Below are positions 1 through 9,734 of a stretch of DNA of 64,000 nt, piece after piece (position 1 is the first letter of the stretch; each line of letters starts with the position of its first letter). The notes beneath the pieces were generated by a model. It was not told the origin of the DNA, ran no database searches, and saw only the letters and a program-made list of their open reading frames with translations. The stretch is taken from positions 82,574-146,573 of the forward strand of contig JAFYXL010000025.1 of assembly GCA_017546165.1 (NCBI GenBank). The letters run 5' to 3'. The position numbers and the translations under genes were made by a program. The DNA is from Clostridia bacterium (GTDB lineage Bacteria; Bacillota; Clostridia; Monoglobales; Monoglobaceae).

Positions 1-238
1 CAAACACAGACATATCTTCAACCAAGCTTGAAACTAACTTTAGGGTCTTTTCCTGCTCTCTGTCAATCAATTCCTCTACTGTCGTTAGAGAAGTACAGTC
101 GTAACCTTTTTGTGACAAAACAGACAATGCATCATCAATGGTTGAAGATGTAAAAATGCGTTCTATATTCTGCCGGCTTAACATAGAGTCTTCCATAGCG
201 TGTAGCCTTGTTGCCGCATAAATATATTGATTTTTCAT
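1..238 (-). CDS. ntpC: V-type ATPase subunit C (N-terminal part, runs off window)
   Basis: Only the first 79 or so codons are present; the gene continues beyond base 1. The protein begins MKNQYIYAATRLHAMEDSML, typical of the V/A-type ATPase subunit C (yeast d), which caps the central rotor stalk and couples the V1 and membrane sectors. The ATG at 238 sits 11 nt after the stop of subunit E, and GGGAGGG lies just upstream. The order E then C in an operon I-K-E-C matches the Enterococcus ntp and clostridial layout. Identification rests on the N-terminus plus context, so it is good but not final. Confidence 0.75.
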   Translation of the reverse strand, partial: MKNQYIYAATRLHAMEDSMLSRQNIERIFTSSTIDDALSVLSQKGYDCTSLTTVEELIDREQEKTLKLVSSLVEDMSVF

Positions 239-249
239 CCGGTCCCTCC

Positions 250-828
250 CTAACGAACAAATAAAAGTTCATTAATCAAATCACAAACTTCTGATTCTGC
301 AGATTGAAACAGTTCATCAACGGTACAATTAATCTCCACATTACCATACACCAACACAAAGCCATTACCCTTTTTTTGTGAAATTTCTTTAACCTGTAAG
401 TCCCGTTTTTTTAGTTGTGCCTTGAAACTTGATGGTATCCGTTTTACATCATCTTCAGCCATTAAAATTTTCCCCTTTTCGTCCAACGAAAATTTCTCTA
501 GCATCTTTAACAAAAATGCAAAGTACTCTTCTTGACCTAAACACTTTATCTTATTTTTTGCTTTTTCGGTTATCTCCTTTATGATACTTTGCTTTTTTTC
601 AAGTATTGCATTGCTAAGCTCCATTTTTTTTGACGACTTTATCCGCTCAGCTATATCCACCCTTTTTTGTTCTGCAATTTTTGAATACTCCCCCAAGATT
701 TCCTCTTTTTCCTTCTCAGCATCCCCAACTATCTCTTTTGCCCTTTGGATAGCCTTGCTCTCTATTTCCAGGATTCTTGCATCCGACTCAAACTTGATTT
801 GTGAAATTATATTTTCAAGTCCCCTCAT
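250..828 (-). CDS. ntpE: V-type ATPase subunit E (peripheral stalk)
   Basis: 192 aa. The first ~110 residues are a long charged helix rich in Glu, Lys and Ala (SDARILEIESKAIQRAKEI), and the C-terminal part is globular, as expected for the E subunit of the peripheral stator stalk that dimerises with subunit G/H and holds the catalytic head. Start ATG at 828 has TGGAGG 6 nt upstream. It lies between the proteolipid K gene and subunit C, the usual position. No odd features. Confidence 0.85.
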   Translation of the reverse strand: MRGLENIISQIKFESDARILEIESKAIQRAKEIVGDAEKEKEEILGEYSKIAEQKRVDIAERIKSSKKMELSNAILEKKQSIIKEITEKAKNKIKCLGQEEYFAFLLKMLEKFSLDEKGKILMAEDDVKRIPSSFKAQLKKRDLQVKEISQKKGNGFVLVYGNVEINCTVDELFQSAESEVCDLINELLFVR

Positions 829-855
829 ATTTAGCCTCCAAACAAAACGATTTGT

Positions 856-1368
<513 letters not shown>

Positions 1369-1379
1369 TTATTTTTATT

Positions 1380-3407
1380 TTAATCATTTTTAATTTCAAA
1401 ATATGCTGTATCCACTTTAAACGGCGAAAACTTCTCACCTCCGCCTTCATAGAACTTACCAAAAAATTCAACAAACTGAAGTCGGTTGGTATGAACATAT
1501 GCACCTAGGAGATTTATTCCAATATTCAGGGTATGTCCTAGAGCAAAGACCAGGGCAAATGCTATTCCTCCCAAAATTCCGTCTCCAAACATACTACCCA
1601 TTTTGTTGAAAACGTTGGCAATAACACCCGTTGCAAGCCCCAACGCCAACAATCTGGAATATGACAAAATATCGCTCAAATACCCTGTAACATTATAAAG
1701 TCCATACATTCCCTTGGCAATCCTTTTGAATGGGTTCTTTGAACTTCTGCCACTGGTGAGAATAATCCCTATGGCACCCACTATCATAAACCCAATTGCT
1801 ACTTTGCCTACATTGGCTGATAAAGTGAAATTTAACCCCGCCATATCAGTGAACATTTTTGTCGTGAGTAAAAATACAATTGCGCCGCCTACCAGCATAT
1901 ACCAAAATATCACATCATATAAGGCATCTTTTAAATTCCCTGCCTTGATACAGGAATATAACTTCATACCAAGACCTGCAAAAAGATGTATTATCCCAAC
2001 AAGAAGTGAAAACATCAACATTCGCATAGGCTCTTCCATAGGCGAAAACCATAATGGCTTTATTACAACTTCTTTATTAAAAAATGTAGTGCTTATTACC
2101 TGAACGGCATCCCCAAAGTATCCGCCAAACATAACTCCCCAAAAAGTGGTGGAAATGCCGCAATATAGATACATTTTTAGTGCTCGCCTCATTACATCTC
2201 CCATTTTAGGAAAACGCCACAATGCAATACTGCAAGCAAGAACTATCAATACGCCATATCCTGCATCAGACAGCATAATTCCAAACAGAAAATAATAAAA
2301 CATTGACATAACTACCGTAGGATCAATCTCGCCCCTGCCCGGCAGACTAAATGTTTCCAAAACCCCCTCAAGAGGTTCTGAAATACTATTATTTTTAAGA
2401 AGTATTGGTGGATTATCCTCCTCGCTACTCACAGTATGCTCAAAAACAACATCCCACTTTTCACACAGAGCTTTGCCAAGTTTTTCAACCACATTTGTAG
2501 GAGCAAACCCTGACAGAACAAAGGTTGACTGACTTTGCCCCAATTTTTCAATAACTTCGTATTTATCAATGCGCATTGTGTAATAATCCGTCAAAAATTT
2601 TATATCATCACTAAATTTTGCTGCTTCATAAATGCTTTTTTCGCAATTATATATTTCACTTTTTATTTCTTGTCTTTTTTTTCTAAGTTCCCCAATTTTT
2701 GAAGTTGGCGTCTTATCGCAATCAATCTGTGATTCAATAAACCCAATATACCTTAAAACATTTTCAACTTCCTCTAATTGTTCCTTTTTGCATATTACCG
2801 CAATATGGGTTTTTACCTTGGTTGTGTTTATAATATCCACATAGAGATCTTCTACGGTTTTATCCGCGCCAAGTTTTTCACCTGCTTCTTTTAACACAAG
2901 CGTTATTCTTTCTTTTGTATAGTTTTCAGAAAGGGTTCCAAATACCACCTTGGTTTTATCCGTACCTTTTATATTCATAGCAATGGACAGGTCCTGCCAA
3001 GGTTTTAATTCATCAATCTGATCCATAAGCTTTAAAATCTGCATTTTTTTATCATCAATTTGTTTTTTTAAGTTTAATACATCACGAGCAACATCAATAA
3101 TTTGTTCACGTTTTGCCACCAGGCCTTCATAATCACTGCGAAAAAAAGTCCTTTTCCCCTGAAGTATATAGAAAATTGACTTTCCCTCAGCATCATAGGT
3201 TTCAAGTATATTGAGTGCTTGCAACAAGTCATCTTTCACCTTTTGAAATTTGCTTTGGGCAACTGCAGTATCAACATTTTCAAGCCCGGCGTCATACTGA
3301 CAGTCTTTTACCTCCAAAATGCCGATCTTTTGTATATATTCGAGTATCTTTTTTCTGTCATTTTTCAGTCCTATAATGTTAACCTTTGACATAGGTAAAA
3401 CTGACAT
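1380..3407 (-). CDS. ntpI: V-type ATPase subunit I (a subunit, stator and ion channel)
   Basis: 675 aa, the usual length for bacterial NtpI. The N-terminal half is soluble and coiled (MSVLPMSKVNIIGLKNDR, then long Lys/Glu helices). The C-terminal half has about seven or eight membrane helices, including the conserved LSYSRLLALGLATGVIA segment with the essential Arg that faces the rotor carboxylate, and ALGHTLNIGINLLGAYVHTNRLQ. It anchors the peripheral stalks and forms the ion half-channels. The ATG at 3407 is preceded by AGAGGTGGG. It sits between the H/G subunit and K genes. Confidence 0.9.
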   Translation of the reverse strand: MSVLPMSKVNIIGLKNDRKKILEYIQKIGILEVKDCQYDAGLENVDTAVAQSKFQKVKDDLLQALNILETYDAEGKSIFYILQGKRTFFRSDYEGLVAKREQIIDVARDVLNLKKQIDDKKMQILKLMDQIDELKPWQDLSIAMNIKGTDKTKVVFGTLSENYTKERITLVLKEAGEKLGADKTVEDLYVDIINTTKVKTHIAVICKKEQLEEVENVLRYIGFIESQIDCDKTPTSKIGELRKKRQEIKSEIYNCEKSIYEAAKFSDDIKFLTDYYTMRIDKYEVIEKLGQSQSTFVLSGFAPTNVVEKLGKALCEKWDVVFEHTVSSEEDNPPILLKNNSISEPLEGVLETFSLPGRGEIDPTVVMSMFYYFLFGIMLSDAGYGVLIVLACSIALWRFPKMGDVMRRALKMYLYCGISTTFWGVMFGGYFGDAVQVISTTFFNKEVVIKPLWFSPMEEPMRMLMFSLLVGIIHLFAGLGMKLYSCIKAGNLKDALYDVIFWYMLVGGAIVFLLTTKMFTDMAGLNFTLSANVGKVAIGFMIVGAIGIILTSGRSSKNPFKRIAKGMYGLYNVTGYLSDILSYSRLLALGLATGVIANVFNKMGSMFGDGILGGIAFALVFALGHTLNIGINLLGAYVHTNRLQFVEFFGKFYEGGGEKFSPFKVDTAYFEIKND

Positions 3408-3421
3408 CTATCCCACCTCTT

Positions 3422-3736
3422 TTAGTCAGCAATCAATTTTTCACAAATTTTTTCTATTGTAATATCTATACGTGGATATATTCTCTCTTCTATTTTCTTG
3501 AGTTCCTCGTCAATTTTTTCTGAATTATCTTTAAGTTCGAGTTCTGCAATTTGTTTTGCCTCAGAAACTACATTTTGTATATATTCCTCGCCTTGTTTTT
3601 TGGCAAGCCTTAAAATTTTATCGGCTTCCGCCTTTGCATCTTGAATAGTTTTTTCTGCATTAGTTAAAGCAGCTTTTTCAGCTAAAATTGCATCCTTTTC
3701 AACCTTCTTTATTTTTTCTATTGCGTCAATTATCAT
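3422..3736 (-). CDS. V-type ATPase stalk subunit H/G-like
   Basis: 104 aa, almost entirely one Ala/Lys/Glu-rich helix (KVEKDAILAEKAALTNAEKT), matching the small peripheral-stalk partner of subunit E (NtpF/AhaH family). It is the first gene of the ATPase operon inside this window and ends 14 nt before the NtpI start. The ATG at 3736 has AAAGGA about 14 nt upstream, a rather wide spacing. Coiled-coil proteins of this size are compositionally similar, so the call relies largely on position in the operon. Confidence 0.75.
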   Translation of the reverse strand: MIIDAIEKIKKVEKDAILAEKAALTNAEKTIQDAKAEADKILRLAKKQGEEYIQNVVSEAKQIAELELKDNSEKIDEELKKIEERIYPRIDITIEKICEKLIAD

Positions 3737-3827
3737 TTTTATATCACTTTCCTTTTAGGGATAGTTTTACTTATATTATCTCCCAAACATAATTAATTTT
3801 ACCAAAGATTTACACATTTTTTTCGAC

Positions 3828-3856
3828 AAAAAAACCGCAAGTCTTTCGACTTGCGG
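3828..3856 (-). terminator. Rho-independent terminator after hydA
   Basis: A perfect 9-bp stem (arms 3835-3843 and 3848-3856, CCGCAAGTC/GACTTGCGG, loop of 4) is followed on the minus strand by seven T. It lies 16 nt past the hydA stop and should end the hydrogenase operon before the ATPase operon. The plus side also has a short T run, so weak bidirectional activity is possible. Confidence 0.9.
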
Positions 3857-3871
3857 TTTTCATTTTTTATT

Positions 3872-5611
3872 TTAGAATTTTGGTCTCTTTGTATAGTGTG
3901 TATGAAGCAATTCGTGAGCCTTGTGGCTGCCAGGTTCCTGGAGAAATTCTGAATAAAGTAGCTTTATATCAGGGTTTTCGTGACTCTTGCGAATTGGTAG
4001 ATTTTTATCCTCGTTGTAAAGAGCTGCAGCCCTGAGAGCTTTTACATCAACGTCCATACGAGTCTGTGAATCAACAATGGGCTGTCCACCACCTGTTACA
4101 CATCCGCCGGGACACGCCATAACCTCAACAAAGTGATAGTCTGCTTTTCCTTCACGAATATCATTGAGCAATTTTCTTGCATTACCAAGACCGCTGACAA
4201 CTGCAACCTTGACATCTGTTCCTGCAACATTAAGAGTTGCTTCTTTGATGCCATCAGTACCACGTACCGCATCAAAATCCAATCTATCAAGGGACTTGCC
4301 TTCCATCACCTCAACAACTGTTCTGAGTGCGGCTTCCATAACGCCACCTGTTGCACCAAAGATAACGCCTGCACCACTAGCTTCTTCAAAAGGTCTGTCA
4401 AACTTTTCATCAGGCAACTTGTTAAACAAAATACCTGACTCTTTAATCATTTTTGCCAACTCTCTTGTTGAGATAACTGCATCAACATCACGAAGTGAAT
4501 CAACTTCCATTTCGGGACGGCTTGACTCAAACTTTTTAGCAACACAAGGCATAACCGATACAACAAACATTGACTTTGGATCAATGCCCATCTTGTCTGC
4601 ATAGTATGTCTTGAGTATTGCACCAAACATCTGGTGTGGAGATTTGCAACTTGACAGATTGTCAAGAAAATCAGGGAAATTGTGCTCACAGAACTTAATC
4701 CAGCCAGGACTACAAGATGTAATAAGAGGTAGCTTGCCACCATTCTTTAATCTGTTAATAAATTCTGTGCCTTCTTCCATAATTGTAAGGTCTGCACCGG
4801 TATCTGTATCAAATACACCGTCAAAGCCCATACGTCTAAGAGCAGCTGCCATCTTGCCTGTAACTGCTGTTCCGATTGGCATACCGAATTCTTCACCAAG
4901 TCCGGCACGAACTGCAGGAGCAGTCTGTACAACCACATATTTTTCAGGATCATTAAGTGCTGCCCATACCTCGTCTGTATTATCCTTTTCGCGAAGCGCG
5001 CCTGTTGGACAAGCAACAATACACTGACCACAATTTACGCAAGGAACCTCGCCAAGTGATTTGTTGAAAGGTGATGCAATAGTTGTCTTAAATCCTCTTT
5101 CTGTGGCATCTATAACTGAAACTGTCTGAATTGTCTTGCAGGCACTAACACATCTGCGGCAAAGTACACATTTGTTGTTGTCCCTGACAATTGATGGTGA
5201 AACCTCATCTACATCATATACATTTCTTTCACCTTCATAGGTAATTGTATTAACGCCAAGGTCATCTGCCAATTTCTGAAGTTCACATTTTTGATTTCTA
5301 TCACAGGTAAGGCACTTGCGGTCATGGTTTGAGAGCAAAAGTTCCAAATTGATACGTCTTGCATCTCTTACCTTTTTTGTATTTGTCAAAACCTCCATAC
5401 CTTCTGAAACAGGATAAACACAAGCAGCCTGAAGATTTCGCGCTCCTACAACCTCAACTATACACATTCTGCAAGAACCCGTCTTGCTTATATCCTTAAG
5501 ATAGCAAAGAGTAGGAATTTCGATATTTGCACTGCGTGCAGCTTCCAAAACAGTATAATTCGAAGGTACGCTCAAACTCTGACCATTTATTTTTATATTA
5601 ACCATTTCCAT
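3872..5611 (-). CDS. hydA: NADH-dependent (bifurcating-type) [FeFe] hydrogenase catalytic subunit HydA
   Basis: 579 aa from ATG 5611 (GGGAG 10 nt upstream); a GTG at 5620 is possible. Domains in order: plant-type [2Fe-2S] (GSCRMC...AACVYP), His-ligated [4Fe-4S] (HDRKCLTCDRNQKCEL), two [4Fe-4S] ferredoxin clusters (CVLCRRCVSAC; CVNCGQCIVACPTGA), the H-cluster domain and the small-subunit-like tail. H-cluster motifs are L1 TSCSPGW, L2 VMPCVAKKFE and L3 EVMACPGGCVTGGGQP. L1 has Ser in place of the second Cys of the canonical TSCCP. With HydB and HydC it would make H2 from NADH plus reduced ferredoxin, or run in reverse. It is the last gene of hydCEDBA. Confidence 0.93.
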   Translation of the reverse strand: MEMVNIKINGQSLSVPSNYTVLEAARSANIEIPTLCYLKDISKTGSCRMCIVEVVGARNLQAACVYPVSEGMEVLTNTKKVRDARRINLELLLSNHDRKCLTCDRNQKCELQKLADDLGVNTITYEGERNVYDVDEVSPSIVRDNNKCVLCRRCVSACKTIQTVSVIDATERGFKTTIASPFNKSLGEVPCVNCGQCIVACPTGALREKDNTDEVWAALNDPEKYVVVQTAPAVRAGLGEEFGMPIGTAVTGKMAAALRRMGFDGVFDTDTGADLTIMEEGTEFINRLKNGGKLPLITSCSPGWIKFCEHNFPDFLDNLSSCKSPHQMFGAILKTYYADKMGIDPKSMFVVSVMPCVAKKFESSRPEMEVDSLRDVDAVISTRELAKMIKESGILFNKLPDEKFDRPFEEASGAGVIFGATGGVMEAALRTVVEVMEGKSLDRLDFDAVRGTDGIKEATLNVAGTDVKVAVVSGLGNARKLLNDIREGKADYHFVEVMACPGGCVTGGGQPIVDSQTRMDVDVKALRAAALYNEDKNLPIRKSHENPDIKLLYSEFLQEPGSHKAHELLHTHYTKRPKF

Positions 5612-5629
5612 ATCAGTCACTCTCCCTTC

Positions 5630-7423
5630 CTACTTTCTTTCAATTGCGCCAAACTTACAGGTATCCATACATACACCGCACTTAACGCATTTTTCTGTAT
5701 CAATTGTGTAAGGTGATTTGATTTCACCTGAAATTGCACCAACAGGACACTTTCTTGCACAGGCACTGCAGCCCTTACATTTATCCGCAACAATTGTATA
5801 TTTAACCAACTTCTTACATACACCTGCAGGACAAACCTTGTCACGAACGTGAGCTTCATACTCATCACGGAAGTATCTCAGAGTACTGAGCACAGGATTT
5901 GGCGCTGTCTGACCAAGACCGCAAAGAGCAGTTGACTTTATGCTGTAGCAAAGTTCTTCCATTTTGTCTAAGTCTTCCATTGTACCATTGCCTGAAGTTA
6001 TCTTTTCAAGCAATTCATAAAGACGTTTTGTACCAACACGGCAAGGTGTACACTTTCCGCAAGATTCATCAACGGTGAATTCCAGGAAGAATTTTGCAAT
6101 ATCTACCATACAGTTGTCCTCGTCCATAACGATAAGACCACCTGACCCCATCATTGAGCCTATCTGAATAAGTGAATCGTAGTCGATTGGTGTATCCATA
6201 AGATGTGCCGGAATACAACCGCCTGACGGACCACCTGTTTGAGCTGCCTTAAACTTTTTACCGTTTGGAATACCTCCGCCGATATCCTCAACAATTTCAC
6301 GAAGGGTTGTACCCATCGGGATTTCAACAAGACCTGTGTTGTTGATTTTACCACCAAGTGCAAATACCTTTGTTCCCTTACTCTTTTCTGTACCAATTGA
6401 CTGGAACCACTCAGCACCGTTTAAAATAATTTGAGTAATATTTGCATAGGTTTCAACATTATTAAGAAGTGTTGGCTTACCCCAAAGTCCTTTCACTGCA
6501 GGGAATGGCGGACGCGGACGAGGTTCGCCACGCTTACCTTCAATTGATGTGATAAGAGCTGTTTCCTCACCGCACACAAATGCTCCGGCACCAAGACGAA
6601 TTTCAAGGTCAAAATCAAAGCCTGAATCGAATATATTTTTGCCAAGCAGTCCGTATTCTCTGGCCTGAGCAATAGCAATACCAAGACGTTTAACCGCAAT
6701 CGGATACTCTGCACGGATATAAATATATCCCTGGTTTGCTCCTACCGCATAACCTGCAATCGCCATAGCCTCAATAACTGAATGTGGGTCGCCCTCCAAT
6801 ATACTTCTATCCATAAATGCTCCGGGGTCACCCTCGTCTGCATTACAAGCAACATACTTCTGGTCACCTTGAGCTTTGTAGGTAAATTCCCATTTCATAC
6901 CGGTAGGAAATCCACCGCCGCCACGGCCACGAAGCCCAGACTTTTTGATTATATCAATAACCTCTTCTCTTGACATTTCAGTAAGAACTTTGCCAAGTGC
7001 CTGATAACCGTCAACACCTATATATTCTTCAATATCCTCAGGATTTATAACACCACAGTTTCGAAGTGCAACACGCAGTTGCTTTTTATAAAAGTCAACC
7101 TCATTCAGGCTCTTTATAGTATCCTCTTCAACTGTCTCTGCATAGAGAAGACGTTTTACAACTCTACCCTTTAAAAGATGTTCTTCAACAATTTCCTTTA
7201 CATCCTCAGTTGTAACTCTGCTGTAAAAAGCCCCCTCAGGATAGATAATCATAACAGGTCCCAACGCACAAAGGCCAAAGCACCCTGTTTTTACAATCTT
7301 AAATTCCTTTTCCAAACCGTTTGCCGCAAGCTGTACTTCCATTTCCTTGATGATTGCATCACAGCCGGAAGATGTACAACCAGTACCGCCGCAACATAGA
7401 ATATGACCTCTAAACATATCCAT
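5630..7423 (-). CDS. hydB: NADH-binding flavin subunit HydB of bifurcating hydrogenase (NuoF-like)
   Basis: 597 aa from ATG 7423; upstream GTG and TTG codons sit too near the AAAGG site. An N-terminal thioredoxin-like [2Fe-2S] domain (CCGGTGCTSSGC...CFGLCALGP) is followed by the NuoF core with the FMN/NADH glycine loop GRGGGGFPTGMKWEF, a [4Fe-4S] motif ESCGKCTPCRVGTKRL, and a C-terminal two-cluster ferredoxin domain (CKGCSACARKCPVGAI, CVKCGVCMDTCKFGAI). This is the full architecture of HydB in Thermotoga and Acetobacterium, where the flavin takes part in electron bifurcation between NADH and ferredoxin. It is followed by hydA after 18 nt. Confidence 0.93.
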   Translation of the reverse strand: MDMFRGHILCCGGTGCTSSGCDAIIKEMEVQLAANGLEKEFKIVKTGCFGLCALGPVMIIYPEGAFYSRVTTEDVKEIVEEHLLKGRVVKRLLYAETVEEDTIKSLNEVDFYKKQLRVALRNCGVINPEDIEEYIGVDGYQALGKVLTEMSREEVIDIIKKSGLRGRGGGGFPTGMKWEFTYKAQGDQKYVACNADEGDPGAFMDRSILEGDPHSVIEAMAIAGYAVGANQGYIYIRAEYPIAVKRLGIAIAQAREYGLLGKNIFDSGFDFDLEIRLGAGAFVCGEETALITSIEGKRGEPRPRPPFPAVKGLWGKPTLLNNVETYANITQIILNGAEWFQSIGTEKSKGTKVFALGGKINNTGLVEIPMGTTLREIVEDIGGGIPNGKKFKAAQTGGPSGGCIPAHLMDTPIDYDSLIQIGSMMGSGGLIVMDEDNCMVDIAKFFLEFTVDESCGKCTPCRVGTKRLYELLEKITSGNGTMEDLDKMEELCYSIKSTALCGLGQTAPNPVLSTLRYFRDEYEAHVRDKVCPAGVCKKLVKYTIVADKCKGCSACARKCPVGAISGEIKSPYTIDTEKCVKCGVCMDTCKFGAIERK

Positions 7424-7475
7424 ATCTAACACCAAACCTTTCTGATTTCCGATTGTTTAAATCAATGCCCCGAGA

Positions 7476-7841
7476 TTATTGTTCTGCACCGATTGTATAT
7501 TTTGAAACAACGCGACCGTTAACAATGTGTTCACTAACAATCTCAGCCGCTTTTTTAGTGTCCATTTTTACATAAGTGACTTTTTCCTCGCCGGGAATAT
7601 AAACTTCAACAATAGGTTCCAGTCTGCAAACGCCTATACAACCTGTTTGAGTAACCATAACGTGCTCAAGGTTTCTTTTTGCAACTTCTTCCATAATAGC
7701 ATTCATAACAGGTCTTGCGCCTGCTGCAATACCACAAGTCGCCATACCCACAACAATACGTACAGCGTGATCGTCTTTTCTAAGATTAACGTTTGCTTTT
7801 GCTTTATTTCTTATAGCCTCAAGTTCTGCCAAACTTTTCAT
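7476..7841 (-). CDS. hydD: Thioredoxin-like [2Fe-2S] protein, HydD-like
   Basis: 121 aa. A short helical N-terminus is followed by one thioredoxin-fold [2Fe-2S] ferredoxin domain with Cys in MATCGIAAGARP and in TQTGCIGVCRLEP, the spacing seen in the N-terminus of HydB and in NuoE. The ATG at 7841 has GGAGG 9 nt upstream. In Acetobacterium woodii the corresponding HydD gene lies at the same place in hydCEDBA. It probably passes electrons or stabilises the complex; I use the symbol on the basis of gene order. Confidence 0.8.
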   Translation of the reverse strand: MKSLAELEAIRNKAKANVNLRKDDHAVRIVVGMATCGIAAGARPVMNAIMEEVAKRNLEHVMVTQTGCIGVCRLEPIVEVYIPGEEKVTYVKMDTKKAAEIVSEHIVNGRVVSKYTIGAEQ

Positions 7842-7868
7842 TTTCTATACCTCCATCTTACTTTAAAT

Positions 7869-8408
7869 TCAATCAAGTTCATTTTCGCCTTCTGAAATAT
7901 AATCTGAAAGCCACAAATATACATCAGGGTTTGAAAATGGAACATCTCCTAAAATTTCTTTCAACTTATCCGTATCAAGAACAAACTCCTTATCTCCCAC
8001 ACTGTGTTTGTATAAGAAATCCACATTTTCATAAGCGGTAACAAGTCCAAGTATAGTTTCCGCAGTATTGCCAAGTGGCTGTCGGTCAATATGTGAATAT
8101 CCAAAGACCGCCTTTACGCAAGTCCCTTTACCTATCTCAGAATTAATTTCAAAACTTCCGCCTGTATTTTCAGCCGCCATTTTGAAAAGAGGAATTCCAA
8201 GACCTACCTTCCTGGTTGCACGTTTCGTAGTGAATGGGTCAGTAACTTTTTGCAAAAAATCAGGAGACATACCACATCCATTGTCCGTAATTGTAACTGT
8301 TAATGTATCCTTCCGCTTGTCTTCGTCAATTTCAATCACAACCCGACTTGCCTCGGCAGTAATGGAATTCTGTGCAATATCTAAAATATGCAGTGCAATT
8401 TCTCTCAT
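7869..8408 (-). CDS. GHKL (histidine-kinase-like) ATPase in hydrogenase operon, HydE-like
   Basis: 179 aa. It carries ATP-binding boxes of the HATPase_c fold: N-box ALHILDIAQNSI, G1 TDNGCGMSP, F-box-like TDPFTTKR and G2 VGLGIPLFKM. There is no phospho-acceptor His domain and no membrane segment, so it is a stand-alone ATPase or kinase. It starts 3 nt after the hydC stop without a clear ribosome site, implying translational coupling. Acetobacterium woodii has an analogous histidine-kinase-like hydE between hydC and hydD. This hydE is unrelated to the radical SAM maturase HydE, so I leave the symbol blank. Confidence 0.8.
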   Translation of the reverse strand: MREIALHILDIAQNSITAEASRVVIEIDEDKRKDTLTVTITDNGCGMSPDFLQKVTDPFTTKRATRKVGLGIPLFKMAAENTGGSFEINSEIGKGTCVKAVFGYSHIDRQPLGNTAETILGLVTAYENVDFLYKHSVGDKEFVLDTDKLKEILGDVPFSNPDVYLWLSDYISEGENELD

Positions 8409-8411
8409 CTC

Positions 8412-8903
8412 TTACTGCTGATATTTCTTAATAATGTCCGCAACATCATCTACAACCAATCGGCCATAAACATCATCGTTTATTGTCATAACAGGTGCAA
8501 GTCCGCAAGCACCGATACAACGTGTTGCGTCTATTGAAAAAAGTCCATCAGGCGTACATTCGCCAACGTCTATACCCAAAATTTCCTTTACTTTTTCAAG
8601 AATATCTCCTGAACCTTTAACATAGCAAGCAGTACCCAGACAAATACCTATCTGATACTTTCCTTTGGGATTAATTGAGAATTGTGTGTAAAAAGTAACA
8701 ATTCCGTAAATCTCCGCCAATGGTACATCAAGGCCCTCAGAAATCATTTCTTGAACTTCGATTGGGAGATAACCATAAATTTCCTGAGCCTTGTGAAGCA
8801 CGGGGATTACAGCACCCTCCTGCCCTTTGTGTTCAGCAATGACAGACTTGAGCTTTTCTTCCTGTTCCTTCGTCCCGTTAAATGGAATTGTGTTTTTTTC
8901 CAT
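8412..8903 (-). CDS. hydC: Bifurcating hydrogenase subunit HydC (NuoE-like [2Fe-2S])
   Basis: 163 aa from ATG 8903, which has a perfect AGGAGG 11 nt upstream; a TTG at 8912 would be only 2 nt from it. NuoE fold: helical N-terminus (VIPVLHKAQEIYGYLP), then the thioredoxin-like [2Fe-2S] domain with CLGTACYVKGS and ATRCIGACGLAP supplying four Cys. HydC carries electrons between HydB and the rest of the complex. First gene of hydCEDBA, behind a long dyad at 8951-8988. Confidence 0.92.
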   Translation of the reverse strand: MEKNTIPFNGTKEQEEKLKSVIAEHKGQEGAVIPVLHKAQEIYGYLPIEVQEMISEGLDVPLAEIYGIVTFYTQFSINPKGKYQIGICLGTACYVKGSGDILEKVKEILGIDVGECTPDGLFSIDATRCIGACGLAPVMTINDDVYGRLVVDDVADIIKKYQQ

Positions 8904-8950
8904 ATGCAACAAAACCTCCTACCTATAATCTACTTTTCAAGAAAGAAAAA

Positions 8951-8994
8951 AATCGTTAGCATATACATATTTGTATATACTAACGATTATATCA
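8951..8994 (-). promoter_or_regulatory. Long dyad overlapping an extended -10 element upstream of hydC
   Basis: AATCGTTAG (8951-8959) is mirrored by CTAACGATT (8980-8988), with further inner pairing ATATAC/GTATAT. On the minus strand the right arm runs into TGATATAAT (8994-8986), an extended -10 element, so a start of transcription near 8979 would lie inside the dyad. On the minus strand the dyad is followed by eight T, so it can also work as the terminator of the upstream sensory operon. Operator, terminator or both cannot be decided from sequence alone. Confidence 0.65.
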
Positions 8995-9035
8995 AATTTA
9001 ATCGTGAAAATCTACAATTTTTTTAATTTTAAACC

Positions 9036-9734
9036 TTAAATTTTATACAAATTTTCAAGTATCTTTTTTGTTATTTTGCCATCTCCCTTTAAGAAATTCT
9101 GAGGCTCCGAAATATTTTCAAGATAATGTGCATCAGAGCTTGTTATTATTTCATATTCCTTATACTTTAAAGAATATTCCAAAAGTCCACTTTCAGTAAT
9201 TTCAAGCGCATCGACTTCCAAATCCGGTGGAAGAAATCCAAGATTACTCGTTACGCTGTAGCTCTGCCTATCAACATGAGCAGGTACAAAAAAGCCTCCT
9301 CTTTTTTTTGTTTCCTTTTGCACCTCATATATATCAAGATTTATTGCATTTATCAGGAGATTTTCCTCTTCACCTATGATACGGTCCTCACTATTCATTA
9401 CCAGTTGTCTGCCAAATATTTCGGGTCGATTTTTTATGTTTTGCATATGTTTCCTTAAAAGCTCACCCATATCCTCGGCTGCATCTACACTTGGAAAATA
9501 ACAAAGAGTATGTACTTCCTCCCGAGTTGTAACCTCAATCCCCGGTATCACTTTGATTTTCCCTTGGGCGGCCTCCATAACCGCCCTTACATTTTTTGCA
9601 GAATTATGGTCTGTCACCCCAATCAGGCCAAGTCCCTTAAGGCAGGCCATATTTACAATGTTATTGGGGGTCATATCCTCATCGCCACAAGGTGAAAGTG
9701 CGGAATGAATGTGCAAATCATAATAAATCTTCAT
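9036..9734 (-). CDS. PHP-domain metal-dependent phosphoesterase
   Basis: 232 aa. All PHP metal motifs are visible: DLHIHSALSPCGDED near the N-terminus, GVTDHNSAKN (~40), PGIEVTT (~65), a His in PAHVDRQ (~155) and SSDAHYLENI near residue 205. PHP proteins hydrolyse phosphoesters with two or three metal ions; the substrate here is unknown. Its ATG overlaps the stop of the DRTGG gene (ATGA). PHP and DRTGG genes are recurrent neighbours of sensory [FeFe] hydrogenases in Clostridia and Thermotogae, so a signalling role is inferred. Confidence 0.85.
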   Translation of the reverse strand: MKIYYDLHIHSALSPCGDEDMTPNNIVNMACLKGLGLIGVTDHNSAKNVRAVMEAAQGKIKVIPGIEVTTREEVHTLCYFPSVDAAEDMGELLRKHMQNIKNRPEIFGRQLVMNSEDRIIGEEENLLINAINLDIYEVQKETKKRGGFFVPAHVDRQSYSVTSNLGFLPPDLEVDALEITESGLLEYSLKYKEYEIITSSDAHYLENISEPQNFLKGDGKITKKILENLYKI

